The notes: a model not told the origin generated them from the letters alone. DNA of 64,000 nucleotides from Diphasiastrum complanatum (GCA_029204225.1 CM055098.1:54752282-54816281); one strand, 5' to 3'. Positions 11,690 through 22,999 are shown, numbered from the stretch's first letter. A program made the numbers and translations.

Positions 11690-12470
11690 TTTGCCGACTT
11701 GCAGACAACACCGCCTTCATGTAGAGAATCTTTAATTTGAAGGGCGAAGGTTAATTCCCAGTCTATTTGTAGAAATAGAACAAAAACCATCAAAAAACCA
11801 CCAAAAATCCTAAAAAACAAAGAAAGAACCTTCGCCTATTGTATTGTACCTAGATCTGATCCAAATCTATCTACTACTAGGTCGGTGAAAGATAATACTA
11901 AAAATAGAAGGCTAAAGTGACTGTTCATCTAGTTTTGGCAACCTTTTGTGGAAAGTTTAACACCTTTCTGGAAAAATATCAGTAGTTTCAGAAGAACCTT
12001 TGCCAGAGTCAGAGTCGATCCAACATACTATTTTTGATAATCAGTGAGTTGGGCAAACGTTAAGTCAAGGTCAATTGTGATATTGATCTATATTTGTCAA
12101 AAAAAGACTCTTTTTTACAAAAATAACAGTATTACTCTTGATCCTTTGTCTGAACCTTTGCCGACTTGTCTAAGGATTCCAAATATAGTATTTTATCATT
12201 TTTGAGTTCGACAAAGGTTAGATCTATTAGGCTCATCGAAAAAGTCTATTTTAAGCCAAGACAAATTACAAAAAACTATTGTTCACCGAAAAGTTTCTTC
12301 GCCAGTTCTACCCTAGCCATATCAATACCAGATATACTCACTGTTAATCCGGCGAAGGTTAATATTATCAGATTTTTTGAAAACAGCTAGAAAAGTGATT
12401 TTTATTCAAAATAGCAGTGAAGAATCTTTGCCGATTCAACCTTCGCCTAGAGAAGCTTCGCCATAACTAT
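11690..12470. repeat. cluster of AACCTTYGCC / GGCRAAGGTT motifs
   Basis: A ten-base motif recurs in both orientations at irregular spacing: near 11690, 11742, 11825, 11996, 12150, 12218, 12298, 12351, 12424, 12440 and 12455. Several copies extend to CCTTTGCCGACTTG. The cluster lies just upstream of a plus-strand CACTA transposase remnant, where such elements carry subterminal binding sites for their own protein. Confidence 0.6.
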
Positions 12471-12615
12471 TTTTGAGTTCTGATCTACCAGATCTAGCCA
12501 CTATAAAAATTTTGAACCATTATTTGATATTGATTCTGAGAAATTCTTATTTCTAGAAGTGTCGATCGTTTGATCAAGATCCTTTTTCCAAATTTATTGA
12601 TAAATCATCTATCGG

Positions 12616-14150
12616 ATCCTATGCACATATTTGAAAACGTCGGTGAATTATTATGGAACCACATCATTGGCATAAAAGACAACTCCATAGCTCGTAAAGA
12701 TCTACAAGTGGTTGACGTGAAAAGCGTATTAGATTCAGTACACTGAAGTTGGAGATGAGCCATGGATTCTTACAAAAGAAGAACTCTCTTATGTTAAACA
12801 TGTCATAAAACAAATGAGAACTCCAACAAGCTATGCACATTCTTTATGCAAATCCTTTACCAAAGATGGTAAATTAAGTGGATTGAAATCACATGATTGG
12901 CATAAGATGTTGCAATTCATACTTCCACTTTCTATTCGAGGTCTCTTCAATGATGACGTACAAAGTACGCTTTATAATTTATCATCGATGATTAGGTATG
13001 TATATTTTTTTAAACACTTGTATATATATGTGCTATTTCAATATTTCTATGTGCTAAACAATCTAATGTTATATCAATATTCTTGCAGGTGAATTTATTG
13101 AAAAGAAATAAAAAATAATGAATTGGATTCCATGAAAATCCAATTGATCGAAATCGTTTGTTTGTCGGAAAGAGATTTTTCAACTTCCTTTTTGGATATA
13201 CAAGTTCATCTTCTAGTGCATTTAGTCGAAGAAGTATCAATTGCAGGACCTGTGCACACGAGATGAATGTTCTACCTTGAGCGTTTTATGAAAGTTTTGA
13301 AAGGCTTTTTGAGACAAAAGGCAAGGCCAGAAGGTAGCATTGCAGAAGGTTGGCTTGTACAAGAAATTTGTTTTATATTTCCGAAATAATCTCACAATTG
13401 CATCCTACAAGTCCAAAAATGTGGTGTAAAGAAGAAGAGGAACGTGTTAAGGGTGAAGTACCACAAGGAAATGGTGCAAAAGAGACTTTCACCTCAATTA
13501 AAAGAGAAAATTGACACGTTCATACTATTTAATTGTGGACAAATGGAAAAGTGGATTTCAAGGAATGAAGAAGCCAAAAAGGAAAGAAACATAACATTAA
13601 AACGAAGAAGAAATTTCAATCGAAGAAGAAGGAGAGCCTTGGATATCAATGAACCTTTGGAACCTTTACTGTCGAAATACACTCATGAATGGGTTTTTGA
13701 TACGATGCTAAAAGCATCCGAAAATGGAGAAGAAGTGACCAAATTAGAATGGAAATTTGTTTGTGGATGTGGATGGAAGGTTAGTGTAGTATTGTCTTTG
13801 TCAAGTTTTGTCTTTATACTACTCATGATCAATATATAAATAGTATTTTTATTTACATAAATTTGTTCATTTTTGTATTTTACTATAAATCATACATTGC
13901 CATGTGGGCATATGGACATCATTATCGTGTTGAGAGAGTGGACAAAAAGCGATGTACATGTGATTGTGGTATAATGGCCAACTTTCAACAAGAGAGTCGT
14001 TCTAGTGTGAGGGACGTGAATATCATTTCGGGCGACCTAGACTATGTCGGCACATTGCAACATATTTATGAAGTTGATTACGAGACTAACGACAAATACT
14101 TTATTTTTGATGTCAAATGGTTTAAGGTCATCTATCGTGGAAGCAATGCC
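12616..14150 (+). pseudogene. CACTA (En/Spm) transposase TNP2 remnant, plus strand
   Basis: Family blocks appear in the correct order over 1.5 kb. PMHIFENVGELLWNHIIGI is near 12616-12680. GKLSGLKSHDWHKMLQFILP then LSIRGLF is at about 12870-12950 (DUF4218). VHLVEEVSIAGPVHT with LERFMKVLKGF and KARPEGSIAEGWLVQE is at 13210-13370. KEKIDTFILFNCGQMEKW is at about 13510-13560. MWAYGHHYRVERVDKK and DYVGTLQHIYEVDY, DVKWF are at 13900-14120 (DUF4216). A TGA replaces the expected Trp codon near 13262 and frameshifts separate blocks, so the protein is dead. The upstream catalytic part is not found on this strand. Confidence 0.8.
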
Positions 14151-14157
14151 ACAATCT

Positions 14158-14236
14158 ATCAAATCTCAACCGACGGAGCCACTATCAAATCTCAACCGAC
14201 GGCCCTGTGTCAAATCTCAACCGACAGCCTTGTGTC
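14158..14236 (+). repeat. three-copy tandem repeat
   Basis: ATCAAATCTCAACCGACGG and close variants occur three times with about 27-31 bp spacing, immediately after the DUF4216 remnant. They grade into the longer CCGCA-rich array downstream. Confidence 0.75.
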
Positions 14237-14289
14237 GCAACTCTGACTCCCTGTATCTCCATTTGCATCTGATGCACTCTGTCTTTGTT

Positions 14290-15510
14290 TGCCTCTGATG
14301 CCTCTACACCCGCATTCAACCGCTACAACCGCATTCACTGGCACCCCAACTCCACTTGCCCTTGAACCGCAACTAAACTCACTCAACCGCAAACAGCTCG
14401 CCATCCACCCGCATCCGCCTTTGAACCGCATTAAACCACATTCCACCGCAAACCGACCACAAACAACTACACCCCAACTATCGTATTCACCCACACAAAC
14501 TGCCAGTTGCACCCGTAAACCATCGCAACTGCAATGTGCCTCCCACTATCGTATTCAATTGCAAACAGACACATTACAACTCCATTCATCCACACCGTAA
14601 CAGACCGCCCCTCAACCACAAACAGCTCGCCATCCACCCACATTCACTTTTGAACCATCACACCCTCAACAGTCCACACTTGCCCCAACTTATGACTTCC
14701 CTCTCACCGCATCACACTCGCAACAGTCTGCACTCGCCCCACCTTACGACTGCACTCCCACTGCATCACACCACCACAGTCCGCACTCGCCCCATTACGA
14801 CTACACTCCCACCGCATCCGCCTTCGAACCGCATTAAACCGCATTCCACCACAAACTATCACCTTCCACCTACATTCACCCTTGAATCGCACTACAACAC
14901 ATTCCACCACAAACCGACCGCAAACAGACCACCCTCTAACTAAATCCGCCTTGAACCGCAAAAGACCGCATTCCATCACACATAGAACACCTTCCACCTC
15001 CATCCGCATTCAACCACAACAATCATGACCGCACTCGCCCCACATTACGATTGCACTCCCACCGAATAACACCCGCAATAGACCGCACATCGCAATTGAT
15101 CGCAAACAACCACATTCCAGTCGCAACAGACCACTCTTGAACCGTCGTGACCGCCTTGAGCCATAGCGACCGCAAAAAACCACACACCAACTGCCTCCAC
15201 CCTTGCATCATAGAGACCGCACTCACTCGCAACCACACCACATCCAAACCACATCAGCTCTTGATCCGTAGCGATCGCCTTCCACCGTAGCCACCATATT
15301 CAACCGCACCCCAACCACATTAGCTGTTGCAATGTAGCGACCGCACTCAACCTACAAACAGATCGCATTCCCACCGCATCCACTGTTTTCCGCCCGCCCT
15401 TCACCACAGTCTGACCTTGCACTACATTCCAATGCAATAGCATCGCATTGCCACTGCACCCGCACTACATTACCACCGTAATACACCACACCTGCACTAC
15501 AACAAAGCTG
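14290..15510. repeat. G-poor, CCGCA-rich degenerate array
   Basis: About 1.2 kb is almost free of G on the plus strand except within the recurring word CCGCA and its variants (AACCGCATTC, GACCGCACTCGCCCCA, CACTCCCACCGCATC). Longer units repeat within it: CACTCGCCCCA plus TTACGACT plus CACTCCCAC recurs at about 14725, 14785 and 15030. The strand bias opens spurious frames on both strands, none with a known domain. Confidence 0.75.
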
Positions 15511-15820
15511 CAACATGGATGATCTTGCATCTAACGACCTTAAACCCGATGTTGCATCTGACGTTGCGTTCCAACGCTACATCCAATAACTCACATCCGA
15601 CATTGCATTCCATTTCCGTCCCACATTTTTGCATCTGACACCACACAAATTTCAAAAAAATAAAACCCATGACATTAGGAAGCCCGTTTCATACTAAGTC
15701 TCCCCTTGCCTTCCTTACAAACCCTTAAATAGTCCAAAAAACACCAAAAACACCAAAAAAATCCAAACACACCAGAAACACATACCCAACACACAAAAAA
15801 AAGACACACTAGTACTCAAT

Positions 15821-17700
15821 GGACCAACAAAAAGATCCTGAAATCCCAGAAGATTATCCATACAAGGTAAGGTCCCCTACAGCTGAACAAATCAGACGTC
15901 GTAGGTTCTACCGAATGCGGGCCCCAACTCCAAGAGTCATCCACAAACCCATTCCAGGAACAAGAACCTGATAGAGCTGAGTCCTCATGCGCACGGCCCC
16001 ATTTTTATGGTGCTAAGCCCTCCCAGGTCAGAACCAACCTTAATGGTGCTTCTGCCACTCATGGAACTCATCTTGAAAGACGTACACCCAAAACAACCCA
16101 CCAAGGTCCTGCCTACCCGACACGTTAGTTATGACTCCCGATAGGATCATCATGACCACACTACACGAGCATTATAGCACCCAACCGCTCAACCCGCTAC
16201 TCAATCGAGAAGTTTCTTGCAAACTTCTACATTACCGCACACTACACCAGCTCCAAAATTCAAAAAGACACTAATATGAAATGAGTCCTTGTCGAAAGAA
16301 AGTGAAACCGATATTCCGTCATCTGCTACAATGCCCAACCAAGAGCAACATCCACAGGGAATTGACAATTTTTCTCCACTTCTACAACCTCACATCTATT
16401 TGTCTTTCCACATGCTGATAACATTTCCATTGTGCCAATACACAATAAATCTAGGATTCGGAAATCCAGATAGAGATTCGGTTCTGAATCTCTTGCTCAG
16501 CGAGGTACTCAGGACATAGTACCTCAACCATCCCTGCATCTCAGCTATATCTTACAACATCTGCTATCAATGATAGTGGATTCTAGTGTCACCAACTCTG
16601 CCTTGTTTTGGCAAGGGCATGTCCAAGTACGTCACACTACTCTACAAAAAGAATGCAATATTGCAACTATCAAGGTCAATCATCAATGTTGATGAATGCA
16701 AGTTTTGTTCGACAAGTGTTATACAGTTCTCACTCTCTGTATAGTTTGTTTATTTTCTTGTTGCTCTTCATTTCCTAGTGTGTGATTGATTTTTGCATGC
16801 GAAATACCTACTGCACGAGAGTCTTCTGTAGAGCATCTCAAGAACACATTGTCATTCATATATCCACTTTCAAATCATCTTACACAGAGTTTACGATCTT
16901 TGAGCATACTGAAACTTTGAGAATATTCAACGTGTTTCTACGTGTTAAACACACCGATCCAATCTTGAGCATGAATAGTTACCGATAACAACATCCCCAC
17001 CAATATATTTTTTTTGGGGGGGAGAGAGTGGATCTGCTTGGATCCACTAGAGCAATTACACTACCAGCAACAACATCAGCAAGATCGACAACCAAGGTCA
17101 CAAGTCAAATATGAAAAAGACAAGGCTAAGGAAGGCAGATGGGTAATCCGAAGAGACTCAATCAGAAGAAGTATTCCAGTCACGATGAAGATCTTTCAGA
17201 AAAGGGAAACACAAGCATTGGAAAATCAGTCTCCTTTTTCAACCAACCTCTTGTCGTACATCTTCATCCATTCTCATGCCTATCGCCCACACCATCTACC
17301 ATTGTCACCACCACCCTTCCTTCCATCTGTTTGTTTATCATCAATTTACTATTCTTCTGAGAAATCCTCAGTTTTTTATAGTCTTACCGAAGCAATTGAT
17401 AGATCATTGCAAGTGTCTTGCGGAGACTAACTACCACCTACAATGGTTGATCAGCCAAATGAAGATCTAAGAAGCAGGCAAAGCAGCTAGAAGACACAAG
17501 AAATTAAGCAAAGAAGTTGAGGAGGAAAGGACAAAACTTAAGCAACAGATAAGTCAGATCAATCTTGATCAAAAGAAACTCTCTGGAGCAATGATAGTTG
17601 AATTCCCTCCTATGAAGCCCAAAGAGATCCAAAAGTAGCGGATCGAAAGAAAGAGTTGCAGAAAAAGAAAGATGAAGACAACCGTGAAGCTGCAAAATAA
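15821..17700 (+). pseudogene. possible gag-like coding remnants
   Basis: Broken plus-strand reading. An ATG at 15821 opens MDQQKDPEIPEDYPYKVRS. A Gln-rich piece (YQQQHQQDRQPRSQVK) lies near 17060. A heptad-like coiled-coil segment (KKLSKEVEEERTKLKQQI) lies around 17490-17550, followed after a frameshift by DRKKELQKKKDEDNREAAK. Charged coiled coils of this sort occur in gag of Tat/Athila-like elements, and a Tat-type primer-binding site lies 4.5 kb upstream. The link is inference, and no zinc knuckle or gag core is visible. Confidence 0.3.
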
Positions 17701-17710
17701 AGTGAGCTCC

Positions 17711-19173
17711 TCACCCAGCAAATGGTAGAGTGTCTGGCGAGTCATCATGAGTATGATGCATCTGATATGCAGGTAGGCGTACCTTCAGATGGTATAGATT
17801 TCTTTTCCTTCTGCCTTGAGCAATCAGAGTACTGGTACTGGCATCAATCACATTGCATGCTTCGTCAGAAAACGTCACACGCATCTCTACATCTGCTATT
17901 CTTGCTATAGAAAGCAAGTCTTGTTGCAGAGTAGGCACGAATAGAACATCTGCAAGTCGTCTGTCTGTGCCATTGGTGCTGAGCCATAGTGAACCAATAT
18001 TGTTCACTTGGTGTCTAAATCCATTTCCAAGAATATGAATCTTGAAGGATCCGCACTTCTAAAATCAGACATTATTTTTCTTGATGTCACGAAGTGTGAG
18101 GTGGCTTCTGAGTCTAGGATCACCTCATGTGTGTTAGAATTTTTTTGTAGCTGCACACATGTCTTCACAGATGTAGGCGGTCGAACAGTTTCTGTTCGTT
18201 CTTTCTTTGCCCATCTTGGAGCTCTCGGGCTCCTTGACATAGGATGAACTATTGTTGTTCTTTTGTTTGTTCTGTGCTAATTTGTTTCTCGGGTTCTGGC
18301 GGCAATCCACGGCTGCATGACCCTTCTTGTGGCAATGGATACACTCAATCTTGGGATTGAGCCAATAGGTATCTACTGTATGCCCATCTCTTTTGCATCT
18401 CACGCAAGTCTTCTTTTCTGAACCTTGTTGTTTCGACCTCCCTTTGTTCTTCCAGTTGCTTTGCTGGTCCCCTCTGCTTGCTGATCACGATCCTGCCTCT
18501 GATTTGACTCCCTCTTAGGCTCAAATTGTTTCTTGGATTTTTCTTTGTTGCCGTAGAGGGCCTGGTCAGAACCATCCTTGTGATCAAGATGTTCTATGGT
18601 CTCGACTTCCTCTTGAATCTCGACAATCGCCTTTTCGAGATTCATGGTAGGATCTTTCAAGAGCAGGGTCCTCATTGTCTGGAATGATCTGGGTAAGGCT
18701 CTCAATAGGTACGTGAGCTGCTTCTTATCTGACACAACGTTCTTTGCTCCACAGTTATGTAGTGATAGAAACAGATCCTTCATCTTTCTCACGAAAGAAG
18801 TGAGGTCTTTTCCATCCCACTGTAGATTCGTCAACTAATCTTCCAGCATCATGATTTGACTTCTTGATTTCGTCTAAAATCTGGTGAGTAATGCATCTCA
18901 CATCTCCTTAGCTTTGGAGAGTGTTGCCAGGTCAAGTGTGAGACTATCTTCAATGGAAGATGATAGCAAGGCTATTGCCTTGTCATTTTTTTCCCTCCAT
19001 TTGCGTAGCTCCTTGTCTAATGTTGTAGGCATCTCTTCTGTGCCATCCACCCAGGGGAATAATCCTTCGCCCTTGAGTATGAGTGATGTCTTAACTTTCC
19101 AGACTAGAAAGTTAGATCTTGAAGAATCAAGAATTGTGCAGATCTTGCTCTGCATGCTGCTGATCGAAGCCAT
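17711..19173 (-). pseudogene. copia gag-protease remnant (element E)
   Basis: The minus strand reads gag from MASISSMQSKICTILDSS (19173). It then runs through LVWKVKTSLILKGEGLFPWV and a UBN2-type gag block (LTYLLRALPRSFQTMRTLL), a Lys/Gln-rich linker and the zinc knuckle CIHCHKKGHAAVDC near 18320. Next is the aspartic protease, whose catalytic motif reads LDSEATSHF where the family has DSG, and then ADVLFVPTLQQDLLSIARI and a GAG-pre-integrase start (RKRNLYHL). Frameshifts divide gag into pieces. Integrase, reverse transcriptase and RNase H are absent: the remnant ends abruptly at about 17711 against unrelated plus-strand sequence. Confidence 0.85.
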
Positions 19174-19276
19174 TGCTTTTGAAGTCTAATCCCTCGTTGA
19201 AGGTTGTTTGTCTAAATGCTTGGCCTCTTGGATCTAATAGCTTCTTGGCTACGTCAGATTATGATAAGACAGGTAG

Positions 19277-19326
19277 GCTCTGATACCACTGTTGAGAATC
19301 GGTGAGGGTGATATGCTCTGATACCA
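19277..19326 (-). promoter_or_regulatory. duplicated primer-binding site of copia element E
   Basis: GCTCTGATACCA, the plus-strand image of TGGTATCAGAGC, occurs at 19277-19288 and again at 19315-19326, 38 bp apart. Each is followed by C and a TG...GAG start (TGTTGAG and TGATGGAG), so both look like an LTR/primer-binding-site junction. Confidence 0.8.
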
Positions 19327-20400
19327 CTGATGGAGATCGGAGAATAGAAGAAATCGTGAAATAGTCGCAACAACCACGATCCTCTTGCTATTCGGATGGA
19401 GTTCATGTGATCGTTGGACACTGCCGGCTGAATCACTCCTACAGTCCTCCAGAATGTAGTTAGGCACTACTGATCTACGTCTATAAAATTAATGCAGCAT
19501 TCAACATAGTTTCAACCAAGGTGCAGAATTAAAATGAACAAGGAAACTTAAACACACGAATAATCAGCAGACGCATTTGCATTCGAGATCAGACACAACA
19601 AGAAAATCATCTATATTGATATTTTGCTGATTTCTTCAAGCACTGCATGCAAATCCGCGCAGTGCGTTGGCGTGGGAGAAACACGATTCTCTCATGAGTA
19701 ATCGTCTCGCTTTTACTAGCGGATAGTTGGATCTATAGATCCTAGACAGAATTGTCTTCACACGCAGGCGGACATGTATTCTGTAATTTCGTCTTGATTG
19801 CTTACTTGCATCAGACTACTACACTATATGTGTGTTCTGTGCTTTTTTTTTTTTTTGCCAAGTATCATCCAACAAGTATATAGTCGCACTATGTTTTTAC
19901 GATTAGAGTGAATAACCATCTACAACTAATCAGGAAATTACAAGAGTGGTAGATTAGCCACGACCTAGATTGTATCTGCTGACATCATGCCATCAGATCA
20001 GACAACTATACTTTTGGGTACTTGCATAATCTCGCTGGTACTCTTTGGAGCGTGAAGGGCAGGAGAAGGTTTCACGACGTTGGTTTCGTTTCCGTCGTCT
20101 GCCTTTTCTCGTACTGGACCGCAAAAGATTCACGTGCCTGACCGCAAAAGATTCTCGTTCGTGAATCTTTCGTGTTCACGAATCGTTTGTGTTTGTCTCC
20201 TTTGACTTTCGTGTTCACGAACCGTTCGTCTTCGTCTCCTTTGACTTTCGTGTTCGTGAACCGTTCGTCTTCGTGTTTTTCGTGTCAGGCGGAGGGCTGA
20301 AAGCTAGCAAGGCTTTGTGAACAAAAACATTTTGTTTCTTCAATATCTTTGTGTGCTTTGTATGTGCATAACAAGTAAGGTAACTCCCTAGAATTCATGA
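19290..20400 (-). mobile_element. 5' LTR region of copia element E
   Basis: Sequence to the right of the primer-binding sites should be the 5' LTR in minus orientation. The inner end (TGTTGAG or TGATGGAG) is clear. The outer end was not found and is placed only roughly, after the TTCGTG minisatellite. No coding capacity is seen. Confidence 0.5.
20120..20285. repeat. TTCGTG/CACGAA minisatellite in LTR
   Basis: A unit of about 39-40 bp recurs roughly three times (TTTCGTGTTCACGAACCGTT, then CGTCTTCGTCTCCTTTGAC). Within the units TTCGTG-TT-CACGAA is a perfect inverted repeat. Two copies contain TTCGTGAA (20158-20165 and 20253-20260), the TTCnnGAA arrangement of a heat shock element core. Confidence 0.75.
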
Positions 20401-20439
20401 AGTCATCAGTAGTAAACTAGACATAGACGTGTATACATA

Positions 20440-20845
20440 TTCCAAAGAGCTTAAGACCAGAATATTTGTATGATCAGGAAAAGGTGTGAAATATAAGCTA
20501 TCAAGTCTTCCCATAGCAAGCTTACGTATGAGATATATACATATGAAGCAAGGATTATGTTGAGCCTTGTCGATTCCAATGACATATAGATGCTTGGTAA
20601 TCCATTTTCGTTCATTATAGGCATCTTCTTTTTTATGCAGTGGGACAATATTCCCTTGAATCCATTTCTTGTTCTTTAAAAATTCTAGGGCACTTTATTT
20701 ACAAAATCAGTATGCCTATCAATATCTGTACTTGAATACATAGGTAGAAGTTTCATGAGTTTAAGCCACCCATTACGTAATTCAGAAGCAATATCTTGGA
20801 TATTAGTATGTTGTAATACAATATGATTAAGTCATTTTTATGTGT
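20440..20845 (-). pseudogene. unidentified protein-coding remnant
   Basis: The minus strand reads HIVLQHTNIQDIASELRNGW and LKLMKLLPMYSS, then after a one-base frameshift near 20687 continues EFLKNKKWIQGNIVPLHKK, NERKWITKHLYVIGIDKAQH, CFICIYLIRKLAMGRLDSL. Around 130 codons across two frames contain balanced, protein-like composition, unlike the chance frames around it. I do not recognise the family. It may be a decayed host exon or part of a transposon. Confidence 0.35.
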
Positions 20846-21164
20846 AGAAGCACCAGAAAAGAAAATGCTCAGGTTATTCATAATATACCAGATGGCATGG
20901 TCAAACTAGATAATGGAGGACTGATTTTTACACTTGCCACCACATCTACATTTGAAGAAAGGCCTTTTCCAGTTCCAAATCCTAGCTTGGTGGAGATTAA
21001 TTCTATTGAAACCGGTGTCAAAATGTCCACGAATTCATGCCCAGGTTTGCTCAGAGGGGCAACGAGAAGGCTCAAATTTCTTCATACGTATGATCAGTGC
21101 AGAGCAGCAGCTTGGTGGTGGATCCTGGTAATCATTGTCATCATGAGAACTTGATTCCTTTGGC

Positions 21165-21385
21165 AACTGGATTCCTGGCGCTGGTTGAGCTGCCCAAGTT
21201 TCTATCTGCCGGATCCCCCTATAGTTCTGCTGTGATTCGGCGCACCCCCTCTGTTCTGAAACATAGTGCTTTCTGGTAAAGCACGCTTTTTGGGACTTAG
21301 TTTTTATTTTGCTGATTAAGCCTGGCAAGCCTGGCAGAATCAGTCTGGCTCCCAGACATGGGTCCCGGGAGCCGTCCCCTACTTT
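21165..21385 (-). mobile_element. LTR fragment of the gag-only element, inverted
   Basis: This segment is the reverse complement, with scattered differences, of the middle of the LTR found at 46740-46965 and 51120-51350. Landmarks are GGCTCCCGGGACCCATGT, TGCCAGGCTTGCCAGGCTTA and AACTTGGGCAGCTCAACCAG in inverted form. It is a diverged partial copy, about 220 bp, and shows the family has other members in this genome. Confidence 0.8.
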
Positions 21386-21399
21386 TTTCTTTAGCATTT

Positions 21400-22356
21400 A
21401 ACACGCAAAATCACTTTTGTTTTTTTTTTAATATAATGATTACCCTCATTTATTCCATAAATAAACGATTATGAACGCTATTGTCTGTATATACGAGTAT
21501 TGTGCTTGATTGCATTTTTAATCACGATCTTGGTTCATAATGTTAAATAACGATAAGACTGTTTGTGGACTCTTGCATAGCATGGATTTTCTCAAGAGGT
21601 CATGAGAACCGTACATTACTTGGTTACAAGTACGAAATTTGGTATGGCATGGATTTGCCCCAAACTTCATGTACCGGTCCAAGCTACTTATACGTTTGCA
21701 GTTGGCTTTACATTACACAGCTCATGTTTCATAAGCATTACGCTTCATTTGTAAAAATTAAAGATAGAGACCAAAACCATCAAACTGATCAGTATGGCAC
21801 TCGCCCTAATACGATATCGACATGGGTTGGCCTATCGCTATATGCAATTCTTAATAAGGAAAGATTGGACTACGAAATATTATCTACATTGCAAGCTGAT
21901 TAGTTGAGTTAATCGTATTTTGTCATGAATAACAATTGACATTCAGCGTTGACACCTATTTTTCTCACTGTGCTAGCTTGCGCGGTTTTGTGTGGTGGGA
22001 TGGTGACAGATACCAGTTGGATGTCTTGAAATATGTTTTGTTTTACGATACTTTCTAGCATTGTATACTTTTCAGCTATGTTTTTCCTTGTTGGTTTATG
22101 AATAAAGGGTTTTAAGAGGTTTTGGTCTTGACTTGTCAAGAGGAGCTTTGATCTGTTTATCTCTCCCTATGCATCCTTGTGGTGTAAATCTAACTATCCT
22201 TTGGTTGGGATAGTATCAAAACCTTTACCTTACTTGGATTCATAAGCAGCTAACAGGACTTTTTTTTGCTATGTCTAGTCCTCAGGATGGTGTCAAGATG
22301 TAGTAAACCTGGGTTATAAGGAGCCTCTTCCTCCCCCTAATCTATTCATTCAAACT
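21400..22356. other. no recognisable gene
   Basis: A plus-strand frame of 112 codons at 21565-21903 has no recognisable motif. AT-rich poly-T runs flank it. Nothing else can be supported. Confidence 0.4.
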
Positions 22357-22995
22357 TTGATTATTTGCATGAAAAAGGCTGTCATGTTGCATAGTTTTAT
22401 TAATGGAACAGATCGTGCTACCTGTAACGATGCTGGACCTGATGATAAGGTTCTTTGTTTGGTTGAACTATTGGACACATTACATTGGGTTAAACTTTAC
22501 ATGGAGTACGGTAAGACTAAGACTGATCCCTTGGGTATAATTGAAAACTTTGCTACTGACTTGGTCGGGCTTGCTGAAAAATATGAAAGGGAAGAGAAAT
22601 TTTATAATTCTCATATCCGAAAAGTTTTTTCTTGTCTTGGAAAAGAAATCGTCGTTCTTTCTGTTGATCCCACTCCTGCTATTACTGATTCACCTCCTCC
22701 TCCACACCCTCTCGTCTTTTTAGATGATTTGGACGAGGATTGTGCCTCACAACTTGAAACTTTCTCCCAAGATATATGTGACATTGGTAATCAATCCACT
22801 TTAAAATTTTGTCAATCCAATAACTGCCAAGTCCCTTTTGTCTTTTCACGCACTATTGAACTCAAGCCCGTACTTCTTACAAGCTTTGGAGCCTACCCAC
22901 TGTCAATTTTCTTGCTCCACTACCTATCGAGCTTTGGATTATTCTTGCACATCTCACTGATAAAGAAGTACAAACCTACAAACTTGCTGCTTTGA
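22357..22995 (+). CDS. hypothetical protein, unidentified
   Basis: A plus-strand frame of 212 codons, open further upstream as well (VVNLGYKEPLPPPNLF just before the ATG). Visible features are a charged segment (LVGLAEKYEREEKFYNSHI), a Pro run (DSPPPPHPL), an acidic stretch (FLDDLDEDCASQLE) and two Cys-containing turns. After about 22880 composition becomes hydrophobic. A different frame gives WIILAHLTDKEVQTYKLAAL, so the true reading may shift there. No family is recognised. It could be a decayed gag or a host exon. Confidence 0.3.
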   Translation: MIICMKKAVMLHSFINGTDRATCNDAGPDDKVLCLVELLDTLHWVKLYMEYGKTKTDPLGIIENFATDLVGLAEKYEREEKFYNSHIRKVFSCLGKEIVVLSVDPTPAITDSPPPPHPLVFLDDLDEDCASQLETFSQDICDIGNQSTLKFCQSNNCQVPFVFSRTIELKPVLLTSFGAYPLSIFLLHYLSSFGLFLHISLIKKYKPTNLLL

Positions 22996-22999
22996 ACAA

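Noticed and set aside
14210-15254. Series of ORFs on both strands (14210-14512, 14536-14943, 14704-15009, 15023-15247)
   Set aside because: They follow from the G-poor repeat array, which removes stop codons. Trp/Val/Arg or His/Pro/Thr-rich peptides without domains.
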